Shown here: piece by piece, positions 8,220-16,009 of the stretch | Numbering within the stretch: the stretch's first letter is position 1 | Layout of the letters: every line of letters starts with the position of its first letter | DNA from: Candidatus Nitrosotalea okcheonensis | Lineage (GTDB): Archaea; Thermoproteota; Nitrososphaeria; Nitrososphaerales; Nitrosopumilaceae | NCBI RefSeq assembly: GCF_900177045.1 | Contig: NZ_LT841358.1 | Coordinates: forward strand, 265,073-329,072 | Direction of reading: 5' to 3' | DNA: 64,000 nt | The notes under the pieces: generated by a model | Told to the model about the DNA's origin: nothing | Seen by the model: the letters and a program-made list of their open reading frames with translations, nothing else | The model's database searches: none | Program-made: the position numbers and the translations under genes

Positions 8220-8714
8220 ATGGATATCATGGTGACAACACTTGAAAATCACCATTCTGAAATACTGTATGATATACAAGATGTGATGGATGATGCAAAA
8301 ACCCGGGATTATGTTAAAGATATTTCCAGATCTGAGCACACTACAATAGCAAGCATCATGACACGAGATATCGTAACATTGGATCATACCAAAACTGCAC
8401 ATGATGCGATTATTGCCATGATGCAAAAAAGGACTGGAAGCATAATAATCACTGCATATGGAAAACCGTTTGGCATAGTTACAGAAAGGGATTTGGCACG
8501 TATAGTTGCAGCTGTGCATGTACCTGCCAGATGTCTGATCTTAAGTTATCTTGCATCAAGACCACTAATTTGTGCAAGTCCAACTCAAACAATTCAGGAA
8601 GCATCATATCTGATGGGAAAATATAACATAGATCATCTTCCAATATTGGAAAAAGACGAAATTGTTGGAATGGTTACGACCAGAGATCTTGCCATGTATT
8701 TGTTTTATGCTTGA
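8220..8714 (+). CDS. CBS-domain pair protein
   Basis: The 164-residue protein has a helical N-terminal 40 residues and then two CBS motifs, about 43-98 (I-M-T-R-D-I-V-T ... G-I-V-T-E-R-D-L-A) and 105-160 (P-L-I-C-A-S ... G-M-V-T-T-R-D-L-A). The tandem forms one Bateman module, which in the family binds adenine nucleotides and controls partner proteins. There is no attached catalytic domain, so it is a stand-alone sensor. The ATG at 8220 is the chosen start. Confidence 0.85.
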   Translation: MDIMVTTLENHHSEILYDIQDVMDDAKTRDYVKDISRSEHTTIASIMTRDIVTLDHTKTAHDAIIAMMQKRTGSIIITAYGKPFGIVTERDLARIVAAVHVPARCLILSYLASRPLICASPTQTIQEASYLMGKYNIDHLPILEKDEIVGMVTTRDLAMYLFYA

Positions 8715-8778
8715 GAGATCTTTCTAACTCTCTAATATCATTTGATGATAGTGCATCATAGGCTGGCGCTGCAAACAT
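8674..8778 (-). CDS. Possible small protein (34 aa), antisense to the CBS gene end
   Basis: The reverse strand has an ATG at 8778 and a stop at 8674, giving 34 residues. A short hydrophobic start (M-F-A-A-P-A-Y-D-A-L-S-S) leads into an acidic/basic helix and a Trp-containing tail. It overlaps the 3' end of the CBS gene by 41 bases, so chance is possible. I list it because the composition looks protein-like and the upstream half is free of other genes. Confidence 0.25.
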   Translation of the reverse strand: MFAAPAYDALSSNDIRELERSLKHKTNTWQDLWS

Positions 8779-8896
8779 CTTTCCCGGTACGGGGAGTCAA
8801 GCGAGCTCTCACATTCAAATTATGTGTATATTTATAAATATTTAATAATATCTATTTTTCACGTGTTAGAAGAGGCCATGATTTGCTAAACCTGTT

Positions 8897-9433
8897 TCAT
8901 ATGAAACCCATGATAACTCCCTGGTGCCATCTTGTAATTATGTGTAAAACAACAAGTGTTACTAATAATGCAGCAAGAATAGCTTGACCATGAACTAGTC
9001 TACTGACAAATTTCAAATTTTTACCATATGTGAATCGAAGTAGTATACCACTAATCATTGATACAATCATGACTGTGACCATTGAGAGTGAGATATAGTC
9101 CAGTCCTCGGATGAGCATAAATCCATGTGATACCCCTGCAAGGAATCCTACTGAATTTAACATAATGTGAAAGTTCAATACAGGTTTGTACATAGGTGTC
9201 AAACTTTGTGATGTGGCAGAACGCCCGATTACTTTCATGACTGGAATTTTTCTTACCATTTTGAATATTACAAGAGAGAGATTTGCTGTCACCCCGCATC
9301 CAATAGCCAGCCAGCCAAGAGTTGCGGCTGTACTGAATACACTGTTATCATCAGCATAGGCTAGAATTGGCACGAATACCAGTGCTACTATCGCTAATGT
9401 TTTTAAGAAATGAATCGGAGAGAAAAATCGCAT
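8897..9433 (-). CDS. Membrane protein with paired His helices (possible b-type haem protein)
   Basis: From the ATG at 9433 the protein has 178 residues. A signal-like first helix (A-Y-A-D-D end) is followed by about four more helices. His residues sit in pairs within helices: N-F-H and V-S-H-G in one hairpin, V-H-G and V-L-H-I in another. This is the layout of small di-haem cytochrome b561-type or ferric-reductase-like proteins. A longer frame reaches 9487 but would overlap the preceding gene by 49 bases; 9433 leaves five bases after that gene's stop and puts the signal first. The two genes are probably one operon. Haem binding is an inference. Confidence 0.6.
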   Translation of the reverse strand: MRFFSPIHFLKTLAIVALVFVPILAYADDNSVFSTAATLGWLAIGCGVTANLSLVIFKMVRKIPVMKVIGRSATSQSLTPMYKPVLNFHIMLNSVGFLAGVSHGFMLIRGLDYISLSMVTVMIVSMISGILLRFTYGKNLKFVSRLVHGQAILAALLVTLVVLHIITRWHQGVIMGFI

Positions 9434-9438
9434 ACAAA

Positions 9439-9669
9439 TTACGCTAATTTTTTTATGGACTTTCTTCTTATTTTGTATACTTGCCAAATCGAATATCCAA
9501 CTACAGCAAATATTGCAGATATGGTAACATACAATGTTAAACTAAAAATTGCCAGGATCGTTGTGCCTCCCTGATTGTCCCCTTGGTTTTCATATTGTGC
9601 AAGAGCTAGTGTTGGTGCGCTTGTGGCAAGTATGACAAGTATCATCAGTCCGTATAGACGCAATTTCAT
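9439..9669 (-). CDS. Small secreted or anchored membrane protein, partner of the next gene
   Basis: The 76-residue protein has a signal peptide (about 1-24, A-L-A-Q end), a short Gln/Gly/Asn-rich external stretch, one transmembrane helix and a basic cytoplasmic tail (K-I-R-R-K-S-I-K-K). It lies directly upstream of the His-rich membrane protein and is likely its small subunit. No metal ligand is visible. The family is not recognised. Confidence 0.55.
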   Translation of the reverse strand: MKLRLYGLMILVILATSAPTLALAQYENQGDNQGGTTILAIFSLTLYVTISAIFAVVGYSIWQVYKIRRKSIKKLA

Positions 9670-9767
9670 TGAATGAGTAATAAGTAAATTGGAATAAAAC
9701 CGGTTCTACTATTTTCATTGATGAGAACGGTAGTTAGGCAATTAAATACAGAATTTGAACTAGAAAC

Positions 9768-10055
9768 ATGTCAAAACATCAATACCGATCAGAAATGGGT
9801 ATAATATCGGATATTTTACGTGTTGTACTGGATTGTGATAGGCATGGTACAATAATATCCTCCATATCCAGAAGTGCAAATCTATCACATTATACAGCAA
9901 TTGAAAAATGTCAAAAATTGATAGACTTTGGATTAATGAAGTCTACAAATGATGGGAGAACCCGTACTTTCACCATTACTGAAAAAGGAATACACTTTTT
10001 TCAAGAACTACAGAAATTCCTAGAAACTGTGCAGGAAATAAAAATAAGATATTGA
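9768..10055 (+). CDS. Winged-helix DNA-binding protein
   Basis: The 95-residue protein is a single winged-helix domain of the archaeal PF14947-like type: helices with L-S-H-Y-T-A-I-E-K-C as recognition helix, a wing (T-N-D-G-R-T-R-T-F) and I-T-E-K-G before the last helix. It probably acts as a dimeric repressor or activator. It is divergent from the two-gene membrane operon at 8897-9669, so control of that operon is plausible. Confidence 0.75.
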   Translation: MSKHQYRSEMGIISDILRVVLDCDRHGTIISSISRSANLSHYTAIEKCQKLIDFGLMKSTNDGRTRTFTITEKGIHFFQELQKFLETVQEIKIRY

Positions 10056-10137
10056 ATTGTTGCGAACAATGCTGGAAATGAGATATGATGAATGGTATGT
10101 TCATCTATAATCCATCCTATTATGTCAATAATGATGC

Positions 10138-10479
10138 CTATTTTTTTCCAAACTCTTGCCAGAGTCTAACTATCTTATCATTCATTTGAAGTCGTTCAAT
10201 TTTATATGAAATCTTTCCATCCCTGAACTTGATCTCAATTTCGGAAACAAGTCCCTTGTAATAGCTTTCATCGAGTCCCTCTAAGGTTCTGATAACCTTG
10301 GTTTTCTTTATGATTTTCATATATTCTAAGAATTTTATTTTTCTGTAGCTTGTAGATAGTGGAATGTTAAGCTTTGTAGCAATCTCCTGTGTTGTCAACT
10401 CGTTATTTGTTAAAAGTATGATTATCTCTCTGCTATATTTATCCGCAAGTACTGATATGATGTCATCGTCGCTGTCCAT
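10138..10479 (-). CDS. ArsR-like winged-helix regulator
   Basis: The 113-residue protein starts with an acidic tip (D-S-D-D-D) and contains an HTH of the ArsR/GntR fold (about 20-75): L-T-T-Q-E-I-A-T-K-L followed by the recognition helix P-L-S-T-S-Y-R-K-I. The C-terminal third is a mixed charged sheet, possibly a dimer or ligand part. The gene begins one base after the stop of the membrane-protein gene at 10481-10753, so the two are translated together. This suggests a sensor pair of membrane protein plus regulator. Confidence 0.75.
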   Translation of the reverse strand: MDSDDDIISVLADKYSREIIILLTNNELTTQEIATKLNIPLSTSYRKIKFLEYMKIIKKTKVIRTLEGLDESYYKGLVSEIEIKFRDGKISYKIERLQMNDKIVRLWQEFGKK

Positions 10480-10480
10480 T

Positions 10481-10753
10481 TCAACTTTTTTTGACTGCCC
10501 AAATCAGTGTGATGAATCCAGCGATCTCAAATGACTCCTCTATAATTTTCTGTAGATTTTCATCATTAAGAAATGAAAATGCCTCTTCGATTACTGTCTC
10601 TCCTACAACTAGAAGTGTGAAGCCGATTACTAAAAGAAGCATTGGCAGATATTTTGTTTTCTTGAATGCCTTTGCAGCAAATAAAACCAGGATGAAACCT
10701 ACTATTAGATGTGCCACAAGTAGAACATAATGAGTAATCGATAAATCTACCAT
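10481..10753 (-). CDS. Small three-helix membrane protein, operon partner of the regulator
   Basis: This 90-residue protein has three hydrophobic helices (about 8-28, 36-53, 72-87), with a Lys-rich loop after the first and an acidic loop (E-E-A-F-S-F-L-N-D-E-N) after the second. There is no signal cleavage site. It is immediately followed by the HTH gene. It may sense a membrane state and pass it to the regulator, an inference from gene order only. Confidence 0.65.
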   Translation of the reverse strand: MVDLSITHYVLLVAHLIVGFILVLFAAKAFKKTKYLPMLLLVIGFTLLVVGETVIEEAFSFLNDENLQKIIEESFEIAGFITLIWAVKKS

Positions 10754-10930
10754 TTCTTATCACTTGTCCAAATGAGGTTTAGCACAATCGCAAAAACAAG
10801 TCCTGATGCTGAAAAATTTGTCATCTCTTCATCATAAATGGCATAACTTTCTGTTTTTAATTAATCTGTCCATTCTTATCACTGGGAATGGTAAGCAGAC
10901 TCTTATGATGGAATAAGGAAAGTATGTGTC

Positions 10931-11155
10931 ATGAACAAGAAGATTGCTGTTGGTGTGGGCATTGCAGTACTGACGATTGTCATAGCGGTAGTAGGCTTCA
11001 AGACAACTTTGGGTGATAAGGCAATGGGACTACCTGGAGAAGAAAATACAGAAAATGCATTGCATCTTCAAGAATCTAATGGAACCACTTCGTCCGCAAA
11101 TACTACTAAATCCGCTGAATCTGCGTCTACAGAATCAAGCGAATCTGGACCATAG
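10931..11155 (+). CDS. Small signal-anchored protein
   Basis: The 74-residue protein has a two-Lys start, one hydrophobic helix (about 4-24, Gly/Val/Ile-rich) and an external tail ending in a Ser/Thr/Glu-rich low-complexity stretch. There is no catalytic motif. It is probably held in the membrane by the uncleaved helix. The tail could carry O-linked sugars. The family is not recognised. Confidence 0.55.
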   Translation: MNKKIAVGVGIAVLTIVIAVVGFKTTLGDKAMGLPGEENTENALHLQESNGTTSSANTTKSAESASTESSESGP

Positions 11156-11400
11156 TAAAAAAGCTGAACCAAGTGAATATGCTGTTTATGCTGTCTAGTA
11201 TTTTTTGACAAAATTTTATAAAAAGAGAATTGGCTTGACCTGACAACTTTTCTAAATGAATCTGTAGTTTCTAATGTGTGCCTGGTTTTATGACATTTGT
11301 ACCAAGCAAAATTAAGATATTGTAAAAACAATGAAAAACCACCATGATTCCATGATGTGCTCTGGCAACTGTTTAACAATTGGTATTATTGTATAATTTT

Positions 11401-11622
11401 ATGAAACCCTTTCAAAAGATCCTGTTTATTGATATTGCTGCTCTGGTTGGATGCTTTTTTCTGATCTGGATATTGTCTACAGGATTTAATTTTTTGATTC
11501 CAAACACCACATCTGACTATGTAAAATCATTACCGTTGGCATTGTTGTATACTACACTTGTAGGAATTCTTATTGTGTTGGGAACAGTGCTTTTATTTCT
11601 GCCACGGGCGAAAAAACAATGA
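11401..11622 (+). CDS. Small two-helix membrane protein
   Basis: From the ATG at 11401 the protein is 73 residues with two long transmembrane helices (about 8-28 and 45-67) and a basic end (R-A-K-K-Q). An in-frame TTG at 11380 would add seven residues but is not needed. No function can be assigned. Confidence 0.55.
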   Translation: MKPFQKILFIDIAALVGCFFLIWILSTGFNFLIPNTTSDYVKSLPLALLYTTLVGILIVLGTVLLFLPRAKKQ

Positions 11623-11689
11623 CTCTACACTGTCTTCAATACTTGCCCGTCTCTGTTGTTTCTATGATATCAGGGTGCTATTGGTATAG

Positions 11690-11794
11690 CTAGTCATCGT
11701 CCTCGTCATCATACTCAAACTCATATTCATTTGAATGTAACACAAATAATTTTCTGAACAAGGGCAATTTTTTCTCGTATAAAACAAAGGTCAC
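11690..11794 (-). CDS. Possible small protein with acidic tail (34 aa)
   Basis: A GTG at 11794 opens 34 codons ending at 11690. The N-terminal half is basic and hydrophobic; the last 13 residues are nearly all Glu, Asp and Tyr. It is short and lacks an ATG, so it may be chance, though the sharp split between basic and acidic halves is not what random AT-rich DNA usually gives. Confidence 0.25.
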   Translation of the reverse strand: MTFVLYEKKLPLFRKLFVLHSNEYEFEYDDEDDD

Positions 11795-12109
11795 AAGTTA
11801 ATGGTAGTCAGTCTTTGATATTCCAACCTTTGGATCAATTAACTAATGCTGCCCATCGATTTTTTATTTGTACGATCATCTCATAGATTTTAACATAGAT
11901 AAAGAAAGTTTGGATTTCATATAAAAACAGAAAAAAAATGAAATTCTACAACCCTTGTTTTTAATCGATGATATTTTTGATAAATTTTTTCTTTAGAAGG
12001 ACTCTGTCAATGATCTAATTTGCTATTGTGTTGGCAGATGTTTACTAGTTTCTGATTTTGTTCAATCGGTGCACAAATTATAACAAGTATCAAGTTAGAT
12101 GTTATAACA
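11795..12109. other. AT-rich intergenic region
   Basis: About 315 bases with long A and T runs and no ORF of coding character on either strand. It precedes a decayed anchored-protein gene. I see no repeat or RNA fold that I can support. Confidence 0.4.
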
Positions 12110-12472
12110 ATGAATGCTCTGGCAGTTGGCTTGGTTCTTGGTTGCATTGTATTATCTGGAATTATACTTTACACATACATTCCAAAAACAACGACAAGTG
12201 CTGTGATCAGGCTAAGTGCAACTGTTGAGATAACTCCTGGTAATGTCAAGGTTCATACACAACAAGATCTCTAGAATATGGATATCGGTACATATTTCTT
12301 GACAATTCTACACTGGATAAATTCCTGTACTAAAGAATTCCATTGACAGCCTGAAACGCAAACCAATGACACCAATTTTGGAGTAAGTTTTACAACCTAC
12401 ACATCTTCAATGGAATTCAAATTGAACAATTTCTATTATTATGTTATCATAGAACAAATGATTCAGTCATAA
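12110..12472 (+). pseudogene. Decayed gene for a membrane-anchored protein
   Basis: An ATG at 12110 starts a clear signal-anchor helix (A-V-G-L-V-L-G-C-I-V-L-S-G) and an external part that stops at 12274. Protein-like sequence continues in another frame (E-Y-G-Y-R-Y-I-F-L-D-N-S) and then returns to the first frame after a TGA at 12344 (T-N-D-T-N-F-G-V-S-F ... F-Y-Y-Y-V-I-I-E-Q), ending at TAA 12472. Restored, it would be about 120 residues with one anchor helix. If the first stop is real, the remaining product is 54 residues. Confidence 0.45.
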
Positions 12473-12485
12473 ACAAAGTAAACTG

Positions 12486-12623
12486 ATGTCTTGTAATGGG
12501 AAATGCGATAGATGTGATTTGTCCAAATTAAAAAAGAAGATTTTGGGGATTTGTAATAAAGCCAAGATGCGAAAACTTTTAAAATTCTATCTTGTCTTTT
12601 TCATTGAGAAGAAACTTTTTTGA
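12486..12623 (+). CDS. Possible small Cys-rich protein (45 aa)
   Basis: ATG at 12486 to TGA at 12623 encodes 45 residues, with C3, C7 and C10 at the start (C-x3-C-x2-C), C23 later, and a Lys-rich then hydrophobic C-terminus. The last 45 bases overlap the reverse gene at 12579-12743 tail to tail. Either the overlap is real or the true protein is shorter. The Cys pattern resembles the other mini proteins of the window. Confidence 0.3.
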   Translation: MSCNGKCDRCDLSKLKKKILGICNKAKMRKLLKFYLVFFIEKKLF

Positions 12624-12743
12624 CTTTCTTGCTCCTTTTAGATCAAACCAGCTTATTTTTAGGGTGACTTTTTTACCCTTGATCTCATCGATTGTTATCT
12701 TGTCGGCTGTCTTTACAAGCTCGCTTAATGTTTGATTTGGCAT
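12579..12743 (-). CDS. Small basic beta protein (54 aa)
   Basis: The reverse strand reads 54 residues from ATG 12743 to TAA 12579. An N-terminal helix leads to alternating strands with many Lys (K-G-K-K-V-T-L-K-I-S-W-F), as in small OB- or SH3-like nucleic-acid-binding proteins. No family is recognised. Confidence 0.5.
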   Translation of the reverse strand: MPNQTLSELVKTADKITIDEIKGKKVTLKISWFDLKGARKSKKFLLNEKDKIEF

Positions 12744-12936
12744 TTTTTTACTTGGTATTATTTTTCAATTTGATTCTTGGGACGAAATTTTGTACACATC
12801 TAGTTCAAAATATTCCACGCTGTAATTTTTTCAGGCAAGGCCATTTGCTGCGATCTGATCGATTAAGCTAGCTTTATGATAAATCAGCTACATTGTTGAG
12901 TATGCATAATATGCAAAAAGTGCCCTGACTCTATTT

Positions 12937-13203
12937 ATGCTTCAAACCTCACAACTGGACAGAAATGTTGAAACAACATGTGTCATGATAAACTGTGAAT
13001 CAGGCTCTGAAGGGAGAATCATTGACAAGATACGAGAGATTCAGGGAGTAAAAGAGTGTGTTAGAACAACTGGCCCATATGACATTTTGGCTATTATAGA
13101 GTCAAACACTGTGGAGTTGCTCAAGGAAATAATTGAAAACAAGATCCGCAAGATTCAAAGTGTTAATGCTACAACAACACTAGTCATTGCAACCAAATTC
13201 TAG
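12937..13203 (+). CDS. Stand-alone Lrp/AsnC ligand-binding (RAM) domain protein
   Basis: The 88-residue protein is a single AsnC-type RAM domain of the beta-alpha-beta-beta-alpha-beta pattern: a C-V-M-I-N-C strand, the helix G-R-I-I-D-K-I-R, and the conserved turn T-G-P-Y-D-I-L-A-I-I. It lacks the HTH that normally precedes this domain. Such proteins bind amino acids and can assemble with full-length Lrp regulators. There is no amino-acid gene next to it to show the ligand. Start is the ATG at 12937. Confidence 0.8.
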   Translation: MLQTSQLDRNVETTCVMINCESGSEGRIIDKIREIQGVKECVRTTGPYDILAIIESNTVELLKEIIENKIRKIQSVNATTTLVIATKF

Positions 13204-13276
13204 GAAAGAATTTTCTATCTGAATAGCAACACAAAACTACTTGTGTGGGCGTGTGGTATTTTACACCATGAAGGCA

Positions 13277-13438
13277 ATGAGCTACAAAAAATTCCGTGAA
13301 TCCAAGGCCACACACTATGATACCATAGAGGGAAAGATGGAAAGGGCTCAAGTCATAAAAAAACTAGAATCATTTCTGACTCAAAAACTAGGCGAAGGTC
13401 AGGACTTTTTTGATCAATATAATGTAAAAGAAGAGTAG
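13277..13438 (+). CDS. Small charged helical protein
   Basis: From ATG 13277 the protein is 53 residues; ATG 13268 and a GTG at 13241 lie upstream in frame. It is charged and helical, with an acidic C-terminus (Y-N-V-K-E-E). The gene ends exactly where the reverse SNF2 gene ends, so the two are convergent and abutting. The family is not recognised. Confidence 0.5.
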   Translation: MSYKKFRESKATHYDTIEGKMERAQVIKKLESFLTQKLGEGQDFFDQYNVKEE

Positions 13439-15829
13439 CTATCTTATCATACTATGGGTTAGCTTGTCATGAATCTGTGCTAAAATGAGTTCTGCCTTCT
13501 CCTTATTCTCAAACGTCTCTACCTTCTCATCCATGATTGCATCAATTTCATAACTCTTGTCTACCAAAACATTTGCCACGTGATCATCTAGTGTACCATT
13601 ACCCATGAGATAATATGCAAAGACCGTATTTTTTTGTCCAATTCTGTGCAACCTGTCTTCTGCCTGTCTGTGTATTGCAGGACTCCAATCAAGTTCTGCA
13701 AATATTACATATCTTGCTCTGCTCAAGTTTATGCCTACATTTCCAGCTCTGAGGCCGGCAATTATCAGCTTGGTCTCACCATTTTGGAACCTGTCTATTC
13801 CCTCTTGCCTTTCCTTGTCACTCTGGCCTCCAATGATTGATGCAGGTGAATATTCTGAGAGGCTTCGGTGAAGTAATTCGTGGATTGCCTTGTGGTGGCA
13901 AAACACTACGACACTTTCTTCAATTTCCATGATGTTTTTGACAAACTCTATCACATGAGGAACTTTTGCTACGCCTGCAGCTTGCCTTTCGCTCTGTATT
14001 GCTCTCTTGTATGATGAAAATTTGTCAAAGGCGCTTGTTGCGCTTTTTTGCTCTTCTTCCAATCTCTCCCAAATTTTGCCAAGCTCTGTTTGGTAATAAT
14101 TGATATCTGAATCAATAAGCTCCTTGTACCTAACTTTATCCTTTAACTCCTTTAGAACATCAGATTTTTTTCGCCTTAGCATTACATGCTTGCGTAATTC
14201 TTCCCCTAGACTTGCACGCTTGTTTTCAAGAACGATTGCCTTTCCTTTTTCATTGACATAGCAAAAATATTCACAAAATTCATCAAATGTTCCCAGAAGC
14301 CCGGGCCTTAATATGTCCACAATCGGCCATATTTCAGAGCCTCTGTTGTAAATTGGTGTTCCAGATAGGCCTACTCTGTATTTGACAGAATCAAGCGCTG
14401 CAAGCTTTTTAACAGCTGTATATTTTTTAGTTGTCTTTGATCTGAGGTGTTGTACTTCATCGCATACAATTGTCTTGATGTTTAATTTGGCAAGATCGTC
14501 TATTCTCTTATGAAGTAAATCATAGTTTATGATGTAAACATCATATTTTCCCAGTTCTTGCGCCTTGCCTGTTCTTATCAAGACAGATGATGGATATTCA
14601 GACTCTGAAATTTTTCCGTTGCGACTACGTTTTTTGAGAAATTTTTGCGTCTCTCTCTGCCAGTTATTTAGTGTAACAAGTGGTGCTACAATTAATACTG
14701 GAAATGTTTGTTTTTCTGTCGCAAGATATGCCAAGGTCTGCACTGTATTGTGGGTTATAATTCCATTTGCAACATAATTGTGTGTCTGGGGAACCGATAT
14801 ATCATACACGTATCCTGAAAACTGTTTTTCATCAACTGACTTGACTGGACACCAGTTGACTGACTCTGCAGATATCTTGTGCAATTGTTGTGTCAAATTG
14901 TGATAATCTGGCTCTAACATTTTAGAAGACTGGAGGGCAAGTTGTTTACTCGTACCTTGGATGTATTTGTATTGTGTGTAAATGTCGGGGGAAAATGATA
15001 TTCCAGTCTCTGCAATTTTTTGTGATGGAAATACCGTTAATTCTGCAATATCTTTTGACGACTTGTCCTTTACAACATGTGCTGTTTTTGAGGGTACTGC
15101 AACTTTATCATTGACATTTAATTCGCCAGCTCTCTTCCATCCATCGGGAGTGAGAAATCTGTGACGCTTGGTACATTCTATCTCAGAACCATTTTTGAGA
15201 GTTATCTTTGTTATGGATTCATTAATTTTTTGCCTAAATACTCTGTTCACTTGTTTGGCAACTATGCTTTTTCCATCGAAAGTTTGTATACTTGTGGGAA
15301 TTTCCAGTCTGGCCCATTCTTCATCACCGCCCTTCTCTATGCTTTTTGCTCGCTTCCAAATCTTCTTGATTGCAATACTCCCGTTTGTTGTGCTGATTAG
15401 CGTATCGCCCTTTAGACACTTGCCTAGACCCATCTCGTCTGCTAGCAGTGCATTGCCGTATGATTTTAGTAGAAAATCAAGACCTTCTCTCTGAAAGTCA
15501 AGCAGGTTGCCGCGAAATTGGGGCCCGGGGCTTGCCTTGCGCAATTTTTCAATCCGTGTCCATTTTTTTTGCGGAACAATAACCTTGCGGACTTTTCTAT
15601 GCCATATTGATTTTGATCTTATCTCCAGCGGATATCTGTCCATTATCCATTTTATCTTCTCTACATTTTGTATCGTATCTGGTACTATGGCTTCTTCTGG
15701 GCCATTACCGTACCATGCATGAGGTATGACACGAGCTACCATGCTTACTGCTCTGGGGCCCGTAAGTTTCCAAGTCCAGTTTTTTGAATATGTGTCCAGA
15801 ACATATTCCAGGGTGCCAAATTCTTTCAT
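13439..15829 (-). CDS. SNF2-family ATPase interrupted by an intein in its P-loop
   Basis: The 796-residue precursor would splice to about 572 residues. The host has an N-terminal region, helicase motif I (D-E-M-G-L-G-K-T after splicing), the DEAH-like motif D-E-V-Q-H, S-G-T-P (motif III), and the C-terminal half with A-G-N-V-G-I-N-L (motif V) and D-R-L-H-R-I-G-Q (motif VI). SNF2 enzymes move along double-stranded DNA and remodel protein-DNA complexes; this one resembles the short archaeal/bacterial RapA/SMARCAL1-like group. The intein follows K137, between the Lys and Thr of the Walker A motif, so no ATPase forms until splicing. Convergent with the small gene ending at 13438. Confidence 0.9.
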   Translation of the reverse strand: MKEFGTLEYVLDTYSKNWTWKLTGPRAVSMVARVIPHAWYGNGPEEAIVPDTIQNVEKIKWIMDRYPLEIRSKSIWHRKVRKVIVPQKKWTRIEKLRKASPGPQFRGNLLDFQREGLDFLLKSYGNALLADEMGLGKCLKGDTLISTTNGSIAIKKIWKRAKSIEKGGDEEWARLEIPTSIQTFDGKSIVAKQVNRVFRQKINESITKITLKNGSEIECTKRHRFLTPDGWKRAGELNVNDKVAVPSKTAHVVKDKSSKDIAELTVFPSQKIAETGISFSPDIYTQYKYIQGTSKQLALQSSKMLEPDYHNLTQQLHKISAESVNWCPVKSVDEKQFSGYVYDISVPQTHNYVANGIITHNTVQTLAYLATEKQTFPVLIVAPLVTLNNWQRETQKFLKKRSRNGKISESEYPSSVLIRTGKAQELGKYDVYIINYDLLHKRIDDLAKLNIKTIVCDEVQHLRSKTTKKYTAVKKLAALDSVKYRVGLSGTPIYNRGSEIWPIVDILRPGLLGTFDEFCEYFCYVNEKGKAIVLENKRASLGEELRKHVMLRRKKSDVLKELKDKVRYKELIDSDINYYQTELGKIWERLEEEQKSATSAFDKFSSYKRAIQSERQAAGVAKVPHVIEFVKNIMEIEESVVVFCHHKAIHELLHRSLSEYSPASIIGGQSDKERQEGIDRFQNGETKLIIAGLRAGNVGINLSRARYVIFAELDWSPAIHRQAEDRLHRIGQKNTVFAYYLMGNGTLDDHVANVLVDKSYEIDAIMDEKVETFENKEKAELILAQIHDKLTHSMIR
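14747..15418 (-). other. Mini-intein in the SNF2 Walker A motif
   Basis: Precursor residues 138-361 (224 residues) form an intein. Residue 1 is Cys (C-L-K-G-D-T-L-I, block A). Block B has T220-x2-H223 followed by F-L and a W-K-R-A-G-E-L stretch. Block F is G-Y-V-Y-D-I-S-V, and block G is H-N-Y-V-A-N-G-I-I-T-H-N ending in His360-Asn361, with Thr362 as the +1 extein residue. The roughly 75 residues between blocks B and F contain no LAGLIDADG or other endonuclease motif, so this is a splicing-only element that cannot home by itself. Confidence 0.9.
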
Positions 15830-16009
15830 AAGCTATAATTCTTCGACATTGGTAAACTCGATTTATGAATCTTTTACTTTGTGTATCTGATCGCAGTTTT
15901 ATTGATTTATGGCATCTTTGAATAATTTTTAAAAGAAATTATGCCACTTTTATAAAAAATTGATGATTAAAACTGATAAATATTTGAAAAGACCCTTTTC
16001 TGAAAAAAT

